From Tritrichomonas musculus (taxonomy: Eukaryota; Parabasalia; Tritrichomonadida; Tritrichomonadidae), in the NCBI GenBank assembly GCA_039105265.1, contig JAPFFF010000010.1, positions 3,410,001-3,474,000 on the forward strand: DNA of 64,000 bases. Reading direction: 5' to 3'. Each line of letters opens with the position of its first letter. Position 1 is the stretch's first letter. The notes under the pieces are model-generated. The model saw only the letters and a program-made list of their open reading frames with translations, searched no databases and had not been told where the DNA came from. This document shows positions 28,560 through 38,337 of the stretch, one piece after another. Position numbers and translations under genes: made by a program.

Positions 28560-30602
28560 TTAAATAATATCACGGCTAATTGGATCACTTTGATGCATTT
28601 TAATTGTTTCAAGAATAATTTTTTTACATTGGTCAACGGATTCGAATAAAGGACTTCTTACGATATTTTCGCATGCCCAAACCATCAAAATAGCATTTTT
28701 TTCAACTGAAAAATCGAATGCAATTTTCCATTTATGTTGATGCAAAGGAGACAATGTTGGTACGCCTGATAAGTATCTCAAAAAATCTCGTATATTTTGT
28801 TGATATTCTTCATTGCACCATTCTGTCATAACTTGTTTAAATATTTCTTTGGATTTTGTATAAGTTGCTCCCTTATCCCAATCTTCATTTATAAACTGAA
28901 TGGGTAAATCATTTCCTTGTCCAGATGTATCGATATATTTATAAGGTTCAAAGTCAAATCGAGAAAGCAAAAATTCAGCATTGATAATTGATGGGCCAAC
29001 TAGCAAAAATTGAAGTGCTCGTGGTGAAACTGGTTTAATCTTCTCATAAAATTTGCTTAATTCGTTTCTAATTTTTACTAAATTTTCTTTGAATTCAGAT
29101 GGTGTCAAGCCATTGATATAGTTTAAACTAAAGCCATCATATAACGCTTGATAAAAGATTCCTCTGGAATTGAGGTACATTTCGCTTTGATAAATTCTAC
29201 TTGTTAGATAATTAACGTCAGTTAAATCTGTATCATTCCGCATTACATTATAAAAGCCATTGTCAAATAGAAGAGCTTCATAAAATATTTTCTTTGGATC
29301 TGTTTCCATTTTTTTAAGTAAAGCTTGAAATATCCAAGGATGAAGTGAGCAATTTAAACTACCCTTGCTATTATTAGTATTTGTATCTCTGGAATCATTG
29401 GAATCATAGAAAATATTATTATTAGTATCTATTAACTCATGAAAGTTGCCAATTGGTCGCAAGTCAATAAGAATTTTCAAAAATACAATACCTAAGCCGT
29501 AAAAAACACACTTTTTCTCTTGCAGTTCTCTTTGATTCCCACTCTTATTTGTCGGGAGAATTGAAGTTGAATTATCATTTGAATCAAAATAATCGTTAAG
29601 TGAAGATATTTGTTTAAAATATGCATTAAACATATCTTGGACAGGTCCTTCACCAACGGCATCTTCCCCAATCAATTTTTTCTTTAAGTAGAGGTTACTA
29701 TTTAAAAAAAATGAAGGGTCTTTCATTAATTCATATGGGAGTTGCATCAGTATGTCTTTCGACCGAGGATCGACGGTGAAATGAAGGTCATATGGATCCA
29801 TTGATTCTGTTTCATTGTTTCTATCTGTCAAAAATTGCCGAAATCTATCAGCATCTTGCATATTTGTTTTAACATCTAAGCAATTAAGATCTGTAATATC
29901 AGTAGGCTCTGTTAAAAGTAAAGCGGGATCATTTTCTGCTCTGGCTTCTTCTATATATATTTGATAATCAAGCATATGCTTTGAAAATAATTCTTCAAGG
30001 ATTGGTATTAATGGCTTTTTTGGGCATAGGCATTCCCAATTTCTGGCTACTATGAGTAGATCGTATTCTTGTATATCAAAGTAATTAATTAATATCCATA
30101 ATTCGTCGATTAAATTATCTAGTTTATGCTCTAAAACGTAATATAAAGGTGATGTTGGTTGTGTTTCGATTGATACTAACTCTGGAATTAATTTTAAGCA
30201 TTTTAAGAGTAATTGAGGATCATTTCGATCTAAAATTAATTTTAAAGGGCTATTTTCATTATTATTTGATATTGGTATAAATTTAACTTCGTTATGATTT
30301 GCTAGTACCCTTATTACTGTTGCACTACAGTGAGAGCAAGCAAAGAAGAAGTCATCAACACTAGTTAATTGGTTGATAGAGCATCCATGTTTGAGTAACG
30401 AATAAGCAATTGTACAAAAAATTAAATCGCAATCATTTTCAATAAGAAAACGAATTATTTCTTTGGTAGAAAGTAAGAGACATGTCTCAAATGAATATTT
30501 TATTTCGCAAGCAGCCCTTTCATATTGACCTGAATTAAAATAATGAACGAAATAATAGAGAGGTACTGTATATTGGGCTTTAATAAGATGCTCAATATCC
30601 AT
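28560..30602 (-). CDS. HECT-type E3 ubiquitin ligase with ankyrin-like N-terminus
   Basis: A 680-residue protein. The C-terminal half matches the HECT fold. The N-lobe contains 'LIGEDAVGEGPVQDMFNAYF' at about residue 300-320, equivalent to the GE-G-G-V hallmark. 'VFYGLGIVFLKILIDLRPIG' follows. The C-lobe has 'FLRYLSGVPTLSP' and ends with 'VWACENIVRSPLFESVDQC', where Cys644 aligns with the thioester cysteine about 35 residues from the C-terminus. The residues around it (ACEN in place of the usual TCFN) are diverged. The N-terminal 200 residues contain ankyrin-like helices ('IIRFLIENDCDLIFCTIAYSL'). HECT enzymes accept ubiquitin from an E2 on the cysteine and pass it to substrates. Catalytic competence is likely but not certain. 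Confidence 0.85.
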   Translation of the reverse strand: MDIEHLIKAQYTVPLYYFVHYFNSGQYERAACEIKYSFETCLLLSTKEIIRFLIENDCDLIFCTIAYSLLKHGCSINQLTSVDDFFFACSHCSATVIRVLANHNEVKFIPISNNNENSPLKLILDRNDPQLLLKCLKLIPELVSIETQPTSPLYYVLEHKLDNLIDELWILINYFDIQEYDLLIVARNWECLCPKKPLIPILEELFSKHMLDYQIYIEEARAENDPALLLTEPTDITDLNCLDVKTNMQDADRFRQFLTDRNNETESMDPYDLHFTVDPRSKDILMQLPYELMKDPSFFLNSNLYLKKKLIGEDAVGEGPVQDMFNAYFKQISSLNDYFDSNDNSTSILPTNKSGNQRELQEKKCVFYGLGIVFLKILIDLRPIGNFHELIDTNNNIFYDSNDSRDTNTNNSKGSLNCSLHPWIFQALLKKMETDPKKIFYEALLFDNGFYNVMRNDTDLTDVNYLTSRIYQSEMYLNSRGIFYQALYDGFSLNYINGLTPSEFKENLVKIRNELSKFYEKIKPVSPRALQFLLVGPSIINAEFLLSRFDFEPYKYIDTSGQGNDLPIQFINEDWDKGATYTKSKEIFKQVMTEWCNEEYQQNIRDFLRYLSGVPTLSPLHQHKWKIAFDFSVEKNAILMVWACENIVRSPLFESVDQCKKIILETIKMHQSDPISRDII

Positions 30603-30747
30603 GGATATTCAAGAAAAGGTATCACAAGAATTAAATGCTTTTTAATCGTTAATATTTCAAATAAAAATGAATAAATGAAAATGAATAAATGAAATTATCA
30701 TTTAGAAGAGAAAACATATTCTAAAACGTTTACATATAATTAACGAT

Positions 30748-31604
30748 GCCTGTATTTTTTTACAGTTATAAACCGATCAATTGTAAGCCAAATCAAAAAT
30801 TTACTATTCGCCTAAGATAAAAAAAATATAATTTTATTTATTCCAACAATGAAACTATTCATGATATCGCTATTAAAAAAGAAAATACGAAATTTTTTGT
30901 AAAACCCCAAATTTTGAATTTAAAAAGAATCAACAAAATGATTTCAACCATGATAAAGAATGTAAGAGATTAACAGTACTTTCAAAAGAAGTGAAATGAA
31001 ATCATTTTTAAACTTTAAATAAATCAAGAGTATCGTTTTTATGGGAAGGAATGAATATTTAAAGTATACATCAATTATTAGAAAAACTACGTATGATTTT
31101 CAAGATAGAATTATCAAAACTGTATCATTTTAATATGATATTGATGATTGTAAAGAAGACTTAAGTGAATATATTTTTAAAGTCAATGAAGCCATTGAGT
31201 TTCTTATCACGAAAAATAATAAAAGCTATATTGGTATGCCGATCAGCAAACATTCAGGAAATAGATTCGTATCAGATTTTTCAATGAATGATTAATCTTC
31301 TATTGATTTTTATCAAACAATTTTTCAAATAGATTGCAATTTATTTCTAAAAGGCGAAATATGTTGTGATATTGATCCTTTCTATGATATTTCATCTATT
31401 TTTAGTAATTACTAGGATTTTCTACCTACGTAAAACATAAAAGCAAATATAAAGTCCTTAGGACAAAATAAGCCTATTTGTAGACAAAGCCAACAATCAT
31501 GTTCTAGCACTAGCAATTCGCTGCCAAATAAAAGAAAAAAAGTGAAAAGACTATTAAGCAGCGATTTGTCAGTGCTGCTTTTATCAAATCCAACTCTAAT
31601 TTAG
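30748..31604 (+). pseudogene. Decayed coding region of unknown family
   Basis: Several plus-strand stretches read as protein but are separated by stops and frame changes. They include a possible start 'MPVFFYSYKPINCKPNQKF', then 'YNFIYSNNETIHDIAIKKEN', then 'MGRNEYLKYTSIIRKTTYDF', then 'EAIEFLITKNNKSYIGMPIS', and a last segment with a basic motif 'NKRKKVKRL' that could be a nuclear localisation signal. The amino-acid make-up is protein-like over about 850 bp, and at least four breaks are apparent. I cannot name the family. The alternative is that this is chance open sequence, but the density of open stretches on one strand argues for a dead gene. Confidence 0.5.
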
Positions 31605-31729
31605 AAATTTATTTAATCTGTCTATTTCTTAAAAATAATTTTATAGAAATTTGAATTTAGATAGAAAATTCATGGTTTAATAAAACATTGTAATATATTA
31701 TAAATGGTATGTCCGTAATATTTTTCTGA

Positions 31730-32722
31730 TTAAATTTTCATATTAGATTCATATGGGTTCAATAATTGTGAATCAGATTTGATACTATCTTGGCTTAAAG
31801 AATCTGAGTTTGAGTAATTTTGTTCATTTAGCTTTGTTTTTTGAAGTATGATATTATTATTGTTCATTAATGAATGTTTCCTAATTCCAAAATCAAAAAA
31901 TTCATTATCTAGAATTTCTTTGATAGTTGGACGATTTTTTGGATTTAAATCTAAACATTTAAGTATAATATGTAATAAATTTTTGTCCATACTAGATGGA
32001 ATGTATAAATCGCCGCTAACAATTTGCTTAATAATATAATTTTGATCTCCATCCTTAAATGGAAATGTCAATTCGAAAATTGAATATAGTGTAATTCCAA
32101 TTGCATAAATATCAGTTTTGAAAGGGTCAAAATTTCCCTTTCTGAATAGTTCTGGAGCTGCATAATAAATTGTCCCATTTTTAGACTCTTCTCCTGCTTC
32201 TTTTGTTCTCCTACAATATCCAAAATCGCATAATTTTGCAGAGTGGTTGCAAAGTAATATATTATCAGCTTTGATATCTCCGTGTGAAATGCCCAGATTA
32301 TGTAAATATTCTATTGATTCTAAAAATCCTCGAATAACTAATTTTCTTTGAAGGTCGTTTTGAAATTTGTGATTCAAAGCATATGTAAGTAAATCTCCTT
32401 TATCACAATAATCTAAAATTATAACAACAAAATCGTCTCCTTTTTCATTTTTAATTTCGAAATATTCTCTCATTTTAATAATATGAGGGTGATCAATACT
32501 TTTGAGCACTGATATTTCGTTTTCAACTGAAGAAACAAGATTGTGCTTTTTGATATAATGTGATGACATTATTTTCGCTGAATATTGTTTTCCTGTGTTT
32601 TGTTCTTCGACTAATACGACAATTGAGGTACTTCCGCAACCGAGATTTCTGATGCATCTATATCCATGAAATGTTTTTGGAATCGAAATTAAGTAACCGT
32701 TTTCTGTTTTTGATTGAAACAT
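31730..32722 (-). CDS. Protein kinase, CAMK/SNF1-like, with HGD instead of HRD
   Basis: A 330-residue Ser/Thr kinase consisting mostly of the catalytic domain (about 20-278) plus a Ser/Asn-rich tail. Visible motifs are the glycine loop 'GCGSTSIV' (29-36), Lys50 in 'YSAKI', Glu69 of helix C, catalytic loop 'ISHGDIKADNILL' with Asp149, Lys151 and Asn154, 'CDFGYC' with Asp166, and 'YYAAPELF' (APE at 189-191). All catalytic residues are present, but the HRD arginine is glycine (Gly148). It is therefore a non-RD kinase and may not need activation-loop phosphorylation. Sequence style is closest to the CAMK/AMPK-like kinases that are very numerous in trichomonads. Substrate unknown. Confidence 0.9.
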   Translation of the reverse strand: MFQSKTENGYLISIPKTFHGYRCIRNLGCGSTSIVVLVEEQNTGKQYSAKIMSSHYIKKHNLVSSVENEISVLKSIDHPHIIKMREYFEIKNEKGDDFVVIILDYCDKGDLLTYALNHKFQNDLQRKLVIRGFLESIEYLHNLGISHGDIKADNILLCNHSAKLCDFGYCRRTKEAGEESKNGTIYYAAPELFRKGNFDPFKTDIYAIGITLYSIFELTFPFKDGDQNYIIKQIVSGDLYIPSSMDKNLLHIILKCLDLNPKNRPTIKEILDNEFFDFGIRKHSLMNNNNIILQKTKLNEQNYSNSDSLSQDSIKSDSQLLNPYESNMKI

Positions 32723-33351
32723 CTTTTGTTTATTTGTTTACTAGTAAAGTGATATAAGTGGCTTTTTTTATATTTAATAATTGGATAATTATCTTTCACT
32801 TAAATTGAAAAAGTTATTATATCTTAATTCAAATTTCAAAGCGATATAATCAATTGAATTTATTATTTTATGATATAAAATATTAAGAAAGTATCGGATT
32901 ATACAAATTTGACATGTCATCAATATCATAAAAAATAAATTATTTTAAATTATTTAATTTAATGTTTTAATTATTAAACATTGTTTATATTATTATTTCT
33001 TACTTTATTTACAATAAACTTATTTAGATTTGAAGAAATAAATCGATTTATAAATATATCAAATTTTTATTGATTAGTCAATATATTAATATGTTTTATT
33101 TTGATTGATATCTAAAAATTTTGTTATTTATTTTATTAATTATTATTATATTATATTATTAAAATATTTTCTACTATTTAATCATAAAAATATCATTTAT
33201 ATTTTAAGATAAATAAAAATTTCTAAAAAACTTTCATCAAATTTAAATTATTTTCAGAAAAAATTGAAAAGAATAATAAAAAAAAAAAAAAAAATAACTT
33301 TTTTTTATTTCGCTAACCTTAAATTTCGAATTGAATAAGCATGTAATAGCT
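32723..33351. other. Intergenic AT-rich stretch
   Basis: About 630 bp with extremely high A+T and long runs of alternating T and A. It ends near a homopolymer A run at about 33280-33294. No gene or inverted-repeat element is visible. Confidence 0.5.
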
Positions 33352-34233
33352 CTATTCAAGTTTTAAACTTTCTAATGAAACTTTTTGAAAATTAAAACTA
33401 ATGTTTATTTTTTTATCAGAAGAATCGGTCAATGATAGAGCATTTATCAGTATTTCTTTTATACTATAAAATCCATCTTCATTGTACTTGTTGATAAAAT
33501 GATCAAAAATAATAAAAACGTCATCATTTGTTTTCTTATTAATAAGAATATCAATCATGGTCAGGATACCTAATTTAAAGTAGACAAAATGTTTGAAATA
33601 GTTGCTTTCAACCTGGAAGTATTTTTGATTTATATGATTATACAAACGATGAACAAAAACTCTAAATGATTCCAATTCATAAAAATCTTCTGGAATTACA
33701 TTAACGTCTTTATCAAGTCTTCTAACAAGTGATTTAAAATCAGAAAAATCTTTTTTGTGCTTCTTCTTTGCTTCGCCACGTTTAAACTTTTTCTGAAATA
33801 TGTAATAAAAAAGAATTATTGACGGTTCAAAAACTTCCAAATTTGAATTGTAATAAATGCCAATCGACTCTTCTGAGATTTCACCATGATGCAGATCAAG
33901 TGATACTAGGCGATCCAATTCAACCGCCAATGTGTAGACAAAAATCAGAAAATATTTTACATTCGTTAAAAATGGAATAAAATGCTTCAAGTACGTCACC
34001 GTCAGAATCAATTTCAAAGAGCTCGGTGGACAACGTTGTTTTTCATAGTCGTCTGTTCGTGCTTGGCTTTCTGGTTCTGAGTTTAGATTTAATGAAAGGT
34101 TCATTAATCTTTCATTGTTTGAAAGATCACTGGTGTTGAAGATCTTATCTCGAGGTTCGAGACTTTTCATGATGCACCTTTGCATGTTTTCATTGATTTC
34201 CATTGCAGTATGAATCTTTTCTTGAGGCTTCAT
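33352..34233 (-). CDS. Unknown protein, 293 residues, possibly a remote kinase-like fold
   Basis: I do not recognise this protein. The first 75 residues are polar and probably disordered. The remainder is helical. A segment around residue 115-140 reads 'LDLHHGEISEESIGIYYNSN', which recalls a kinase catalytic loop (H-x-D-x(4)-N) with the catalytic residues replaced. It is followed by an FEP segment where DFG would be. If so it would be a pseudokinase fragment without an N-lobe, but this is speculative. A basic patch 'RGEAKKKHKK' lies in the middle. The frame is open, with strong codon-like composition compared with its flanks, and it lies in the same orientation as the kinase 0.6 kb away. Confidence 0.5.
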   Translation of the reverse strand: MKPQEKIHTAMEINENMQRCIMKSLEPRDKIFNTSDLSNNERLMNLSLNLNSEPESQARTDDYEKQRCPPSSLKLILTVTYLKHFIPFLTNVKYFLIFVYTLAVELDRLVSLDLHHGEISEESIGIYYNSNLEVFEPSIILFYYIFQKKFKRGEAKKKHKKDFSDFKSLVRRLDKDVNVIPEDFYELESFRVFVHRLYNHINQKYFQVESNYFKHFVYFKLGILTMIDILINKKTNDDVFIIFDHFINKYNEDGFYSIKEILINALSLTDSSDKKINISFNFQKVSLESLKLE

Positions 34234-34477
34234 TTAGTATGCTTTGTTGAAAATTTCTATTTGAGGAGTCATTGGAAAATTTATGGGAAAAAAAAAAAAA
34301 AAAATAAAATATATTGAATGTAAATATTTAAAATTTCAAAATATTTATTACATATGAATCAAGATAATTATTAACAAATGATGAAATTTTGTAAAATAGG
34401 AATTGAGGTTTTGATAAATAATAACAAATATTTGAAAACTTTAATATTATGTGTACAATTTTGAAAATTTTTCGTTT
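34234..34477. other. Intergenic stretch before the minisatellite
   Basis: AT-rich sequence with a short A homopolymer near 34290-34305. No features seen. Confidence 0.3.
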
Positions 34478-34710
34478 TGGCAAACATTTGGAAAATTATG
34501 ATCTGGCAAACATTTGGAAATTTATGATCTGGCAAACATTTGGAAATTTATGATTTGGCAAACATTTGGATAATTATGATTTGGCAAGCATTTGGAAAAT
34601 TATGATCTGGCAAACATTTGGAAATTTATGATTTGGCAAACATTTGGATAATTATGATTTGGCAAGCATTTGGAAATTTATGATCTGGCAAACATTTGGA
34701 AATTTATGAT
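34478..34710 (+). repeat. 26-bp minisatellite, about nine copies
   Basis: Tandem array of the unit TGGCAAACATTTGGAAATTT plus ATGATC, period 26 bp, nine copies, 34478 to 34710. Units differ at a few positions (AAATTT, AAAATT or ATAATT; AAACAT or AAGCAT; ATC or ATT). The variants alternate in a higher-order pattern, which suggests expansion of multi-unit blocks. The period is not a multiple of three, so it is unlikely to be coding. Confidence 0.9.
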
Positions 34711-34869
34711 AATTTTCCAGAGAAATGTGATGAAAAGCAAACTATTAAAAGTACTGTTTTAAAAGATTCAAAGATCAGTTAGCAAAAGATCATTTTCATA
34801 AAGATATAAAATGTTTCTGATGATAATAATGATCTACAGTTAAGTATCACTTTTCTTAGTATATATTTT

Positions 34870-35420
34870 CTATTTTTGCTTTTTTGTTTTATCAAATTTA
34901 TCAAAAAGTCCGATTTTCCATTTTTTTGAATCATTTTCCATTTTTGTTACTGTACTCAAGTGATGGGCATTTATCATTGCACAATCTCCATTTGATACCG
35001 CAGAAGATGAATTTCCCAATTGAACAGGAGATGAAAATCTTTTTCAATCATTCAACAAGTGATGATGAAGGATGAATTAGAAAAAAAAAAAAATCCAAAT
35101 TCATGTTACAGATGAAGGAATAGTTATTTCCTTCAATGAAATGCATTCATTAAGTGCAAAATTACCAATTGATGTTCATTTAAATCATGTTCATCACTTG
35201 TTGAAATAGAAGTTTCCTTCATCAATAACGTCAATTAATTTTTTTGCAAGGAATGTGTAAGCTTTTTCCGATATTAAAAGAACCACCTGAAAATATCTTT
35301 TGAAAATCATCAACATCATCATATTTAATAAGCTTTGTAATATCATCAATCAAAGGGATGTGTTCTTTAAAAAGTACTTCTCTGACAAAATTGATGAAAA
35401 ATGTTGGATTCTGGCTCTGA
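34870..35420 (-). pseudogene. Decayed ankyrin (DUF3447-type) and BspA-like coding remnants
   Basis: Translated minus-strand fragments are recognisable but broken. About 35420-35240 reads 'INFVREVLFKEHIPLI', then 'LIKYDDVDDFQKIF', which resembles the N-terminal region of trichomonad ankyrin proteins with a DUF3447-like start. About 35175-35100 reads 'NFALNECISLKEITIPSSV', a clear BspA-type leucine-rich repeat. About 34990-34930 gives a further weak fragment. Several stops and frame changes separate the pieces, so this is non-functional and may derive from more than one dead gene. These are host multigene families, not virus-derived. Confidence 0.6.
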
Positions 35421-35585
35421 GCCAGAATCTTCTTAAATTATTCATTTAATATTTTTTTTGATTTGCAATTGAATTAATTTCAAAAAGTTAATAAAGTCTT
35501 TATTAACTTTTAATCATTTATTCATGTAAAATGACATGTTATATGAAAAAGGAGGCTTTGAATGATTAGAAAAAGGTTGATATAT

Positions 35586-35830
35586 TCAATAAGGTTCAAT
35601 TTCATTGTATGATATTCTATTTAAATATTCATTCAATGATGAGCAAATCAAATTTGTATTTAAAATAAATGGTCCAGCATTGTTTGATACAGTCTTATTA
35701 AGCATATTAGATAAAATACAATGAATTACATCTTTTTTTTTCTCTGACTGATAATCTTCTTCAAAGCCACCCAATTTCATAATATCTTTATCTTCCACTA
35801 ATTCATTTAATACAAATCTGAATTTGGATT
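35586..35830 (-). pseudogene. Gene fragment of unknown family
   Basis: An open minus-strand frame of about 70-80 codons ('KLGGFEEDYQSEKKKDVIHC', 'LNRISYNEIEPY') lies next to the decayed ankyrin/BspA remnants, in the same orientation. It reads like real protein but is short and has no good upstream start. It may be the more N-terminal part of the same dead gene or a separate fragment. Confidence 0.4.
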
Positions 35831-35859
35831 ACCAAAACAATGTTTTAATTAATTATTGT

Positions 35860-36260
35860 AAACTGCTTTTGATCGCCGTTTAAACGATTTTCAAAGCTTG
35901 CAATAATATCAGTGATTGTTACAGATGAATCAACTCCAAGTAAATTTTACCAAACGGATTATAGATGAAATTATTGTATTATTATTTTTTAAAGAAATGC
36001 TAACAGATGGCGACGTTTTCTTTTAAAGACTTGCTGATTGAATTTTTTCTTTCCTGTGTCAACTGTTTGTATTATTAGAAAGTATCATTGAAACCTTTTT
36101 TTTCCCTTTCTGTCATTTGCTAAATGTTCTCTGAACTATTGGTTCTGAGTAAAAAGTGATTAAAACATTTATGAAAGCAAATACCTCCGAATAAAAGTTT
36201 GTCTTAATTGTTTCAATCTTTTGGTTCTTATATTTGATGCAATTGTTTAATCAATGAAGG
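35860..36260 (-). pseudogene. Further decayed minus-strand coding fragments
   Basis: Short protein-like stretches appear on the minus strand, for example 'KIETIKTNFYSEVFAFINVL' and 'KKKFNQQVFKRKRRHLLAF', broken by stops. They continue the run of dead coding sequence from 34.9 kb. Family unknown. Confidence 0.3.
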
Positions 36261-36749
36261 TTTAAAAAATGAAGTGAAGTTAAAACTTCCAAAAATTCCA
36301 AATAAATAATTTTCCAAAACGTCAATGAAGATATTTTTTTGCCATATGGAAAAAATTTCTATATAAAAATTTTATAAAATTTTCCACCGATTTGAATAGT
36401 TTATATTTTCCATTGGAAATTAATTATCTGTTATAGACTTGATTTGAAAAAAGTGCATTTTTTTAAATTGCCTTTTTTCATCATTCCGCTTTATAAAAAT
36501 TTTTATAAAAAAATTTATTATCATTTCTAATGGTTTATACAATACATAACATTTGATTTGAAAGTTTTTGAATATAGATAACTAATCAATAATTTGGAAT
36601 AATTGAAAAATTTTCATAATTAAATATTGATAATTATTTCACAACTTTAATAAATATTATATTTATTAAATTAAAATCATATATATGATTTAAATACTGA
36701 GATAAATAAAAAACAAAAATTATACTATTGAATAGTTTACAAATTATGT

Positions 36750-37012
36750 TTTCTGAGTTTAAAAACCCTATCTGCCAGGACTTCCAAAATTCATTCATTT
36801 TTTTTAGCATTTTTTTATTTATTCACAAAATAAAAATTATTTATAATTTCTCTGAAATACACAGGTCCATCTGCCAGGACTTCCAAAATTCTTTCAATAT
36901 TTTTAGCATTTTTTTTTATTCACAAAATAAATGATCGAATTATTATTTCTCAGAAATAATCTGGTCCATCTGCCAGGACTTCCAAAATTCTTTCAATTGT
37001 TTATGACATTTT
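36750..37012 (+). repeat. 99-bp direct repeat, three copies
   Basis: The core CTGCCAGGACTTCCAAAATT begins at 36772, 36871 and 36970, a period of exactly 99 bp. The sequence between cores is also similar (T-rich stretch, TTCACAAAATAAA, TCTCnGAAATA). The third copy is diverged after its core. As 99 is divisible by three, the repeat could derive from coding sequence, and the plus-strand frame 36728-36934 repeats 'CQDFQNSF', but there is no other evidence of a gene. Confidence 0.85.
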
Positions 37013-37831
37013 TTTTCATTATTAAAAACATTCAAATATAATTTACTCATATTAGTTACTACTTTTCTATTTAAATAAACAAAAAAATTAAATAAACAAA
37101 TAAACTATAAAATATATGCATTAAATGAGTTCTTTTTTGAGATATAAAATAAAAATAAATTGACAAGGTTTGTTAGGTCCACACCAAGTCCCGAGTCCAC
37201 AAAAAGTCCATGAAAAGTGCATTTGTCCCGGACTTTTAACAAGTCTAATTATTTAATAAATTATTAAATAAAATGAAAATATTTATAATTTTTTTGATTT
37301 TTATCAATTGCATTAATTTTTTTTAACATTTTGCCACCGTCAAGTTTTAAGTTTTTTGAATACAGTATTGATAAAACAAAAAGCAAACATCAATTTGATT
37401 TCTATCTTTAGTTATTTCCTTTTTAAAATTGAATGAAAATTTGAGGGAAAACGATTATATCAAAGTGAAACAATGATCGTTAAAAAAAAATTGTAAACGG
37501 GGAAAGGTCCCCCTTAAATATAAAATACTTTTCTATCATTTTCACTTATCAAATAATTATTTTCTGCCAATAGACAAGTTGTTATCTTTTGACAACTAGC
37601 TTTTCGTTTTTTAATATGTAAAATGTAAGTATAAAAAAATTAATTTTTCATATATATTAAATATTTAATTATATATTACATATTTTTTTTTTTTTTTTCA
37701 AAGACAATTCAAAAATTAAATGAGTAGATAAAATTTTTGAATTCTTAATCGTAATTGAATTTGTATTTTTTTAAAAATCATAGTTTATAAACGGCATCGC
37801 AAGTTTCTTGTTAAAATAAATAACAAATAAG
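37013..37831. other. Intergenic AT-rich stretch
   Basis: About 0.8 kb with no gene. A small cluster of GGTCCACA/GAGTCCACA/AAGTCCATG-like repeats lies at about 37177-37245. A GC-richer patch, AAACGGGGAAAGGTCCCCC, is at about 37494-37513. A similar AAACGGTGAAAGGTCG occurs at about 47347-47362, close to the other CTAGGCTTT element. Confidence 0.4.
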
Positions 37832-38310
37832 CTAGGCTTTAAATAGGTGGACATTTTGACATCAAAATGTCCAGATCAATTAATATTTTAAAGCCCACGT
37901 GTCCAGTTATTGGAATTATGTCCACTTTCTCAAAATAATAAAATTTCAAAATTTTTCTGAGCAATGTCGATCAAACAAGGTCAAATAATTGCTTTTTTTT
38001 TTTTTTTTTTTTTTTTAGTTTGCAATATCAATTTCGATTTTGGTTGATTTCGCAAACTAAAAAAAAAAAAAAAAAAAAAAAGCAATTATTTGACCTTGTT
38101 TGATCGACATAGCTCAAATTTTTTAGATCACATTTCATTCATTGAGAAATTTGAAATGTCCACCATAGAAAAAGTTGATGTAATTGAGAAGAATCCGTTA
38201 TTTCAAAAAATCTAAAATGTCCTAATCAATCAAGATGCCATTTTATTATCACAGAAAAAGTTAAGCTGTCGAAAAAAGTGGCATGTCCACTATCACCATT
38301 TAAAGCCTAG
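37832..38310. mobile_element. 479-bp inverted-repeat element with 8-bp target duplication and a giant central hairpin
   Basis: Ends are CTAGGCTTTAAAT and its complement. The flanking direct repeat CAAATAAG (37824-37831 and 38311-38318) is an exact 8-bp target duplication. Several GTCCA-type motifs lie in both subterminal regions. The centre is a nearly perfect hairpin with a 65-bp stem (37959-38023 against 38052-38115) that includes a run of 24 T against 23 A. There is no coding capacity. The 8-bp duplication fits hAT-like or related superfamilies; exact family not determined. It inserted 28 bp beyond the stop codon of the next gene. Confidence 0.88.
37959..38115. repeat. Near-perfect long hairpin with T24/A23 tract in the stem
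   Basis: The left stem GAGCAATGTCGATCAAACAA and onward to AGTTTGC pairs with the right stem, with one substitution and one base of length difference in the homopolymer. The loop is 28 bp. Such a cruciform-prone structure is usually unstable, so its preservation suggests recent origin or function within the element. Confidence 0.9.
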
Positions 38311-38337
38311 CAAATAAGAAAATATAGATAAGAAAGA

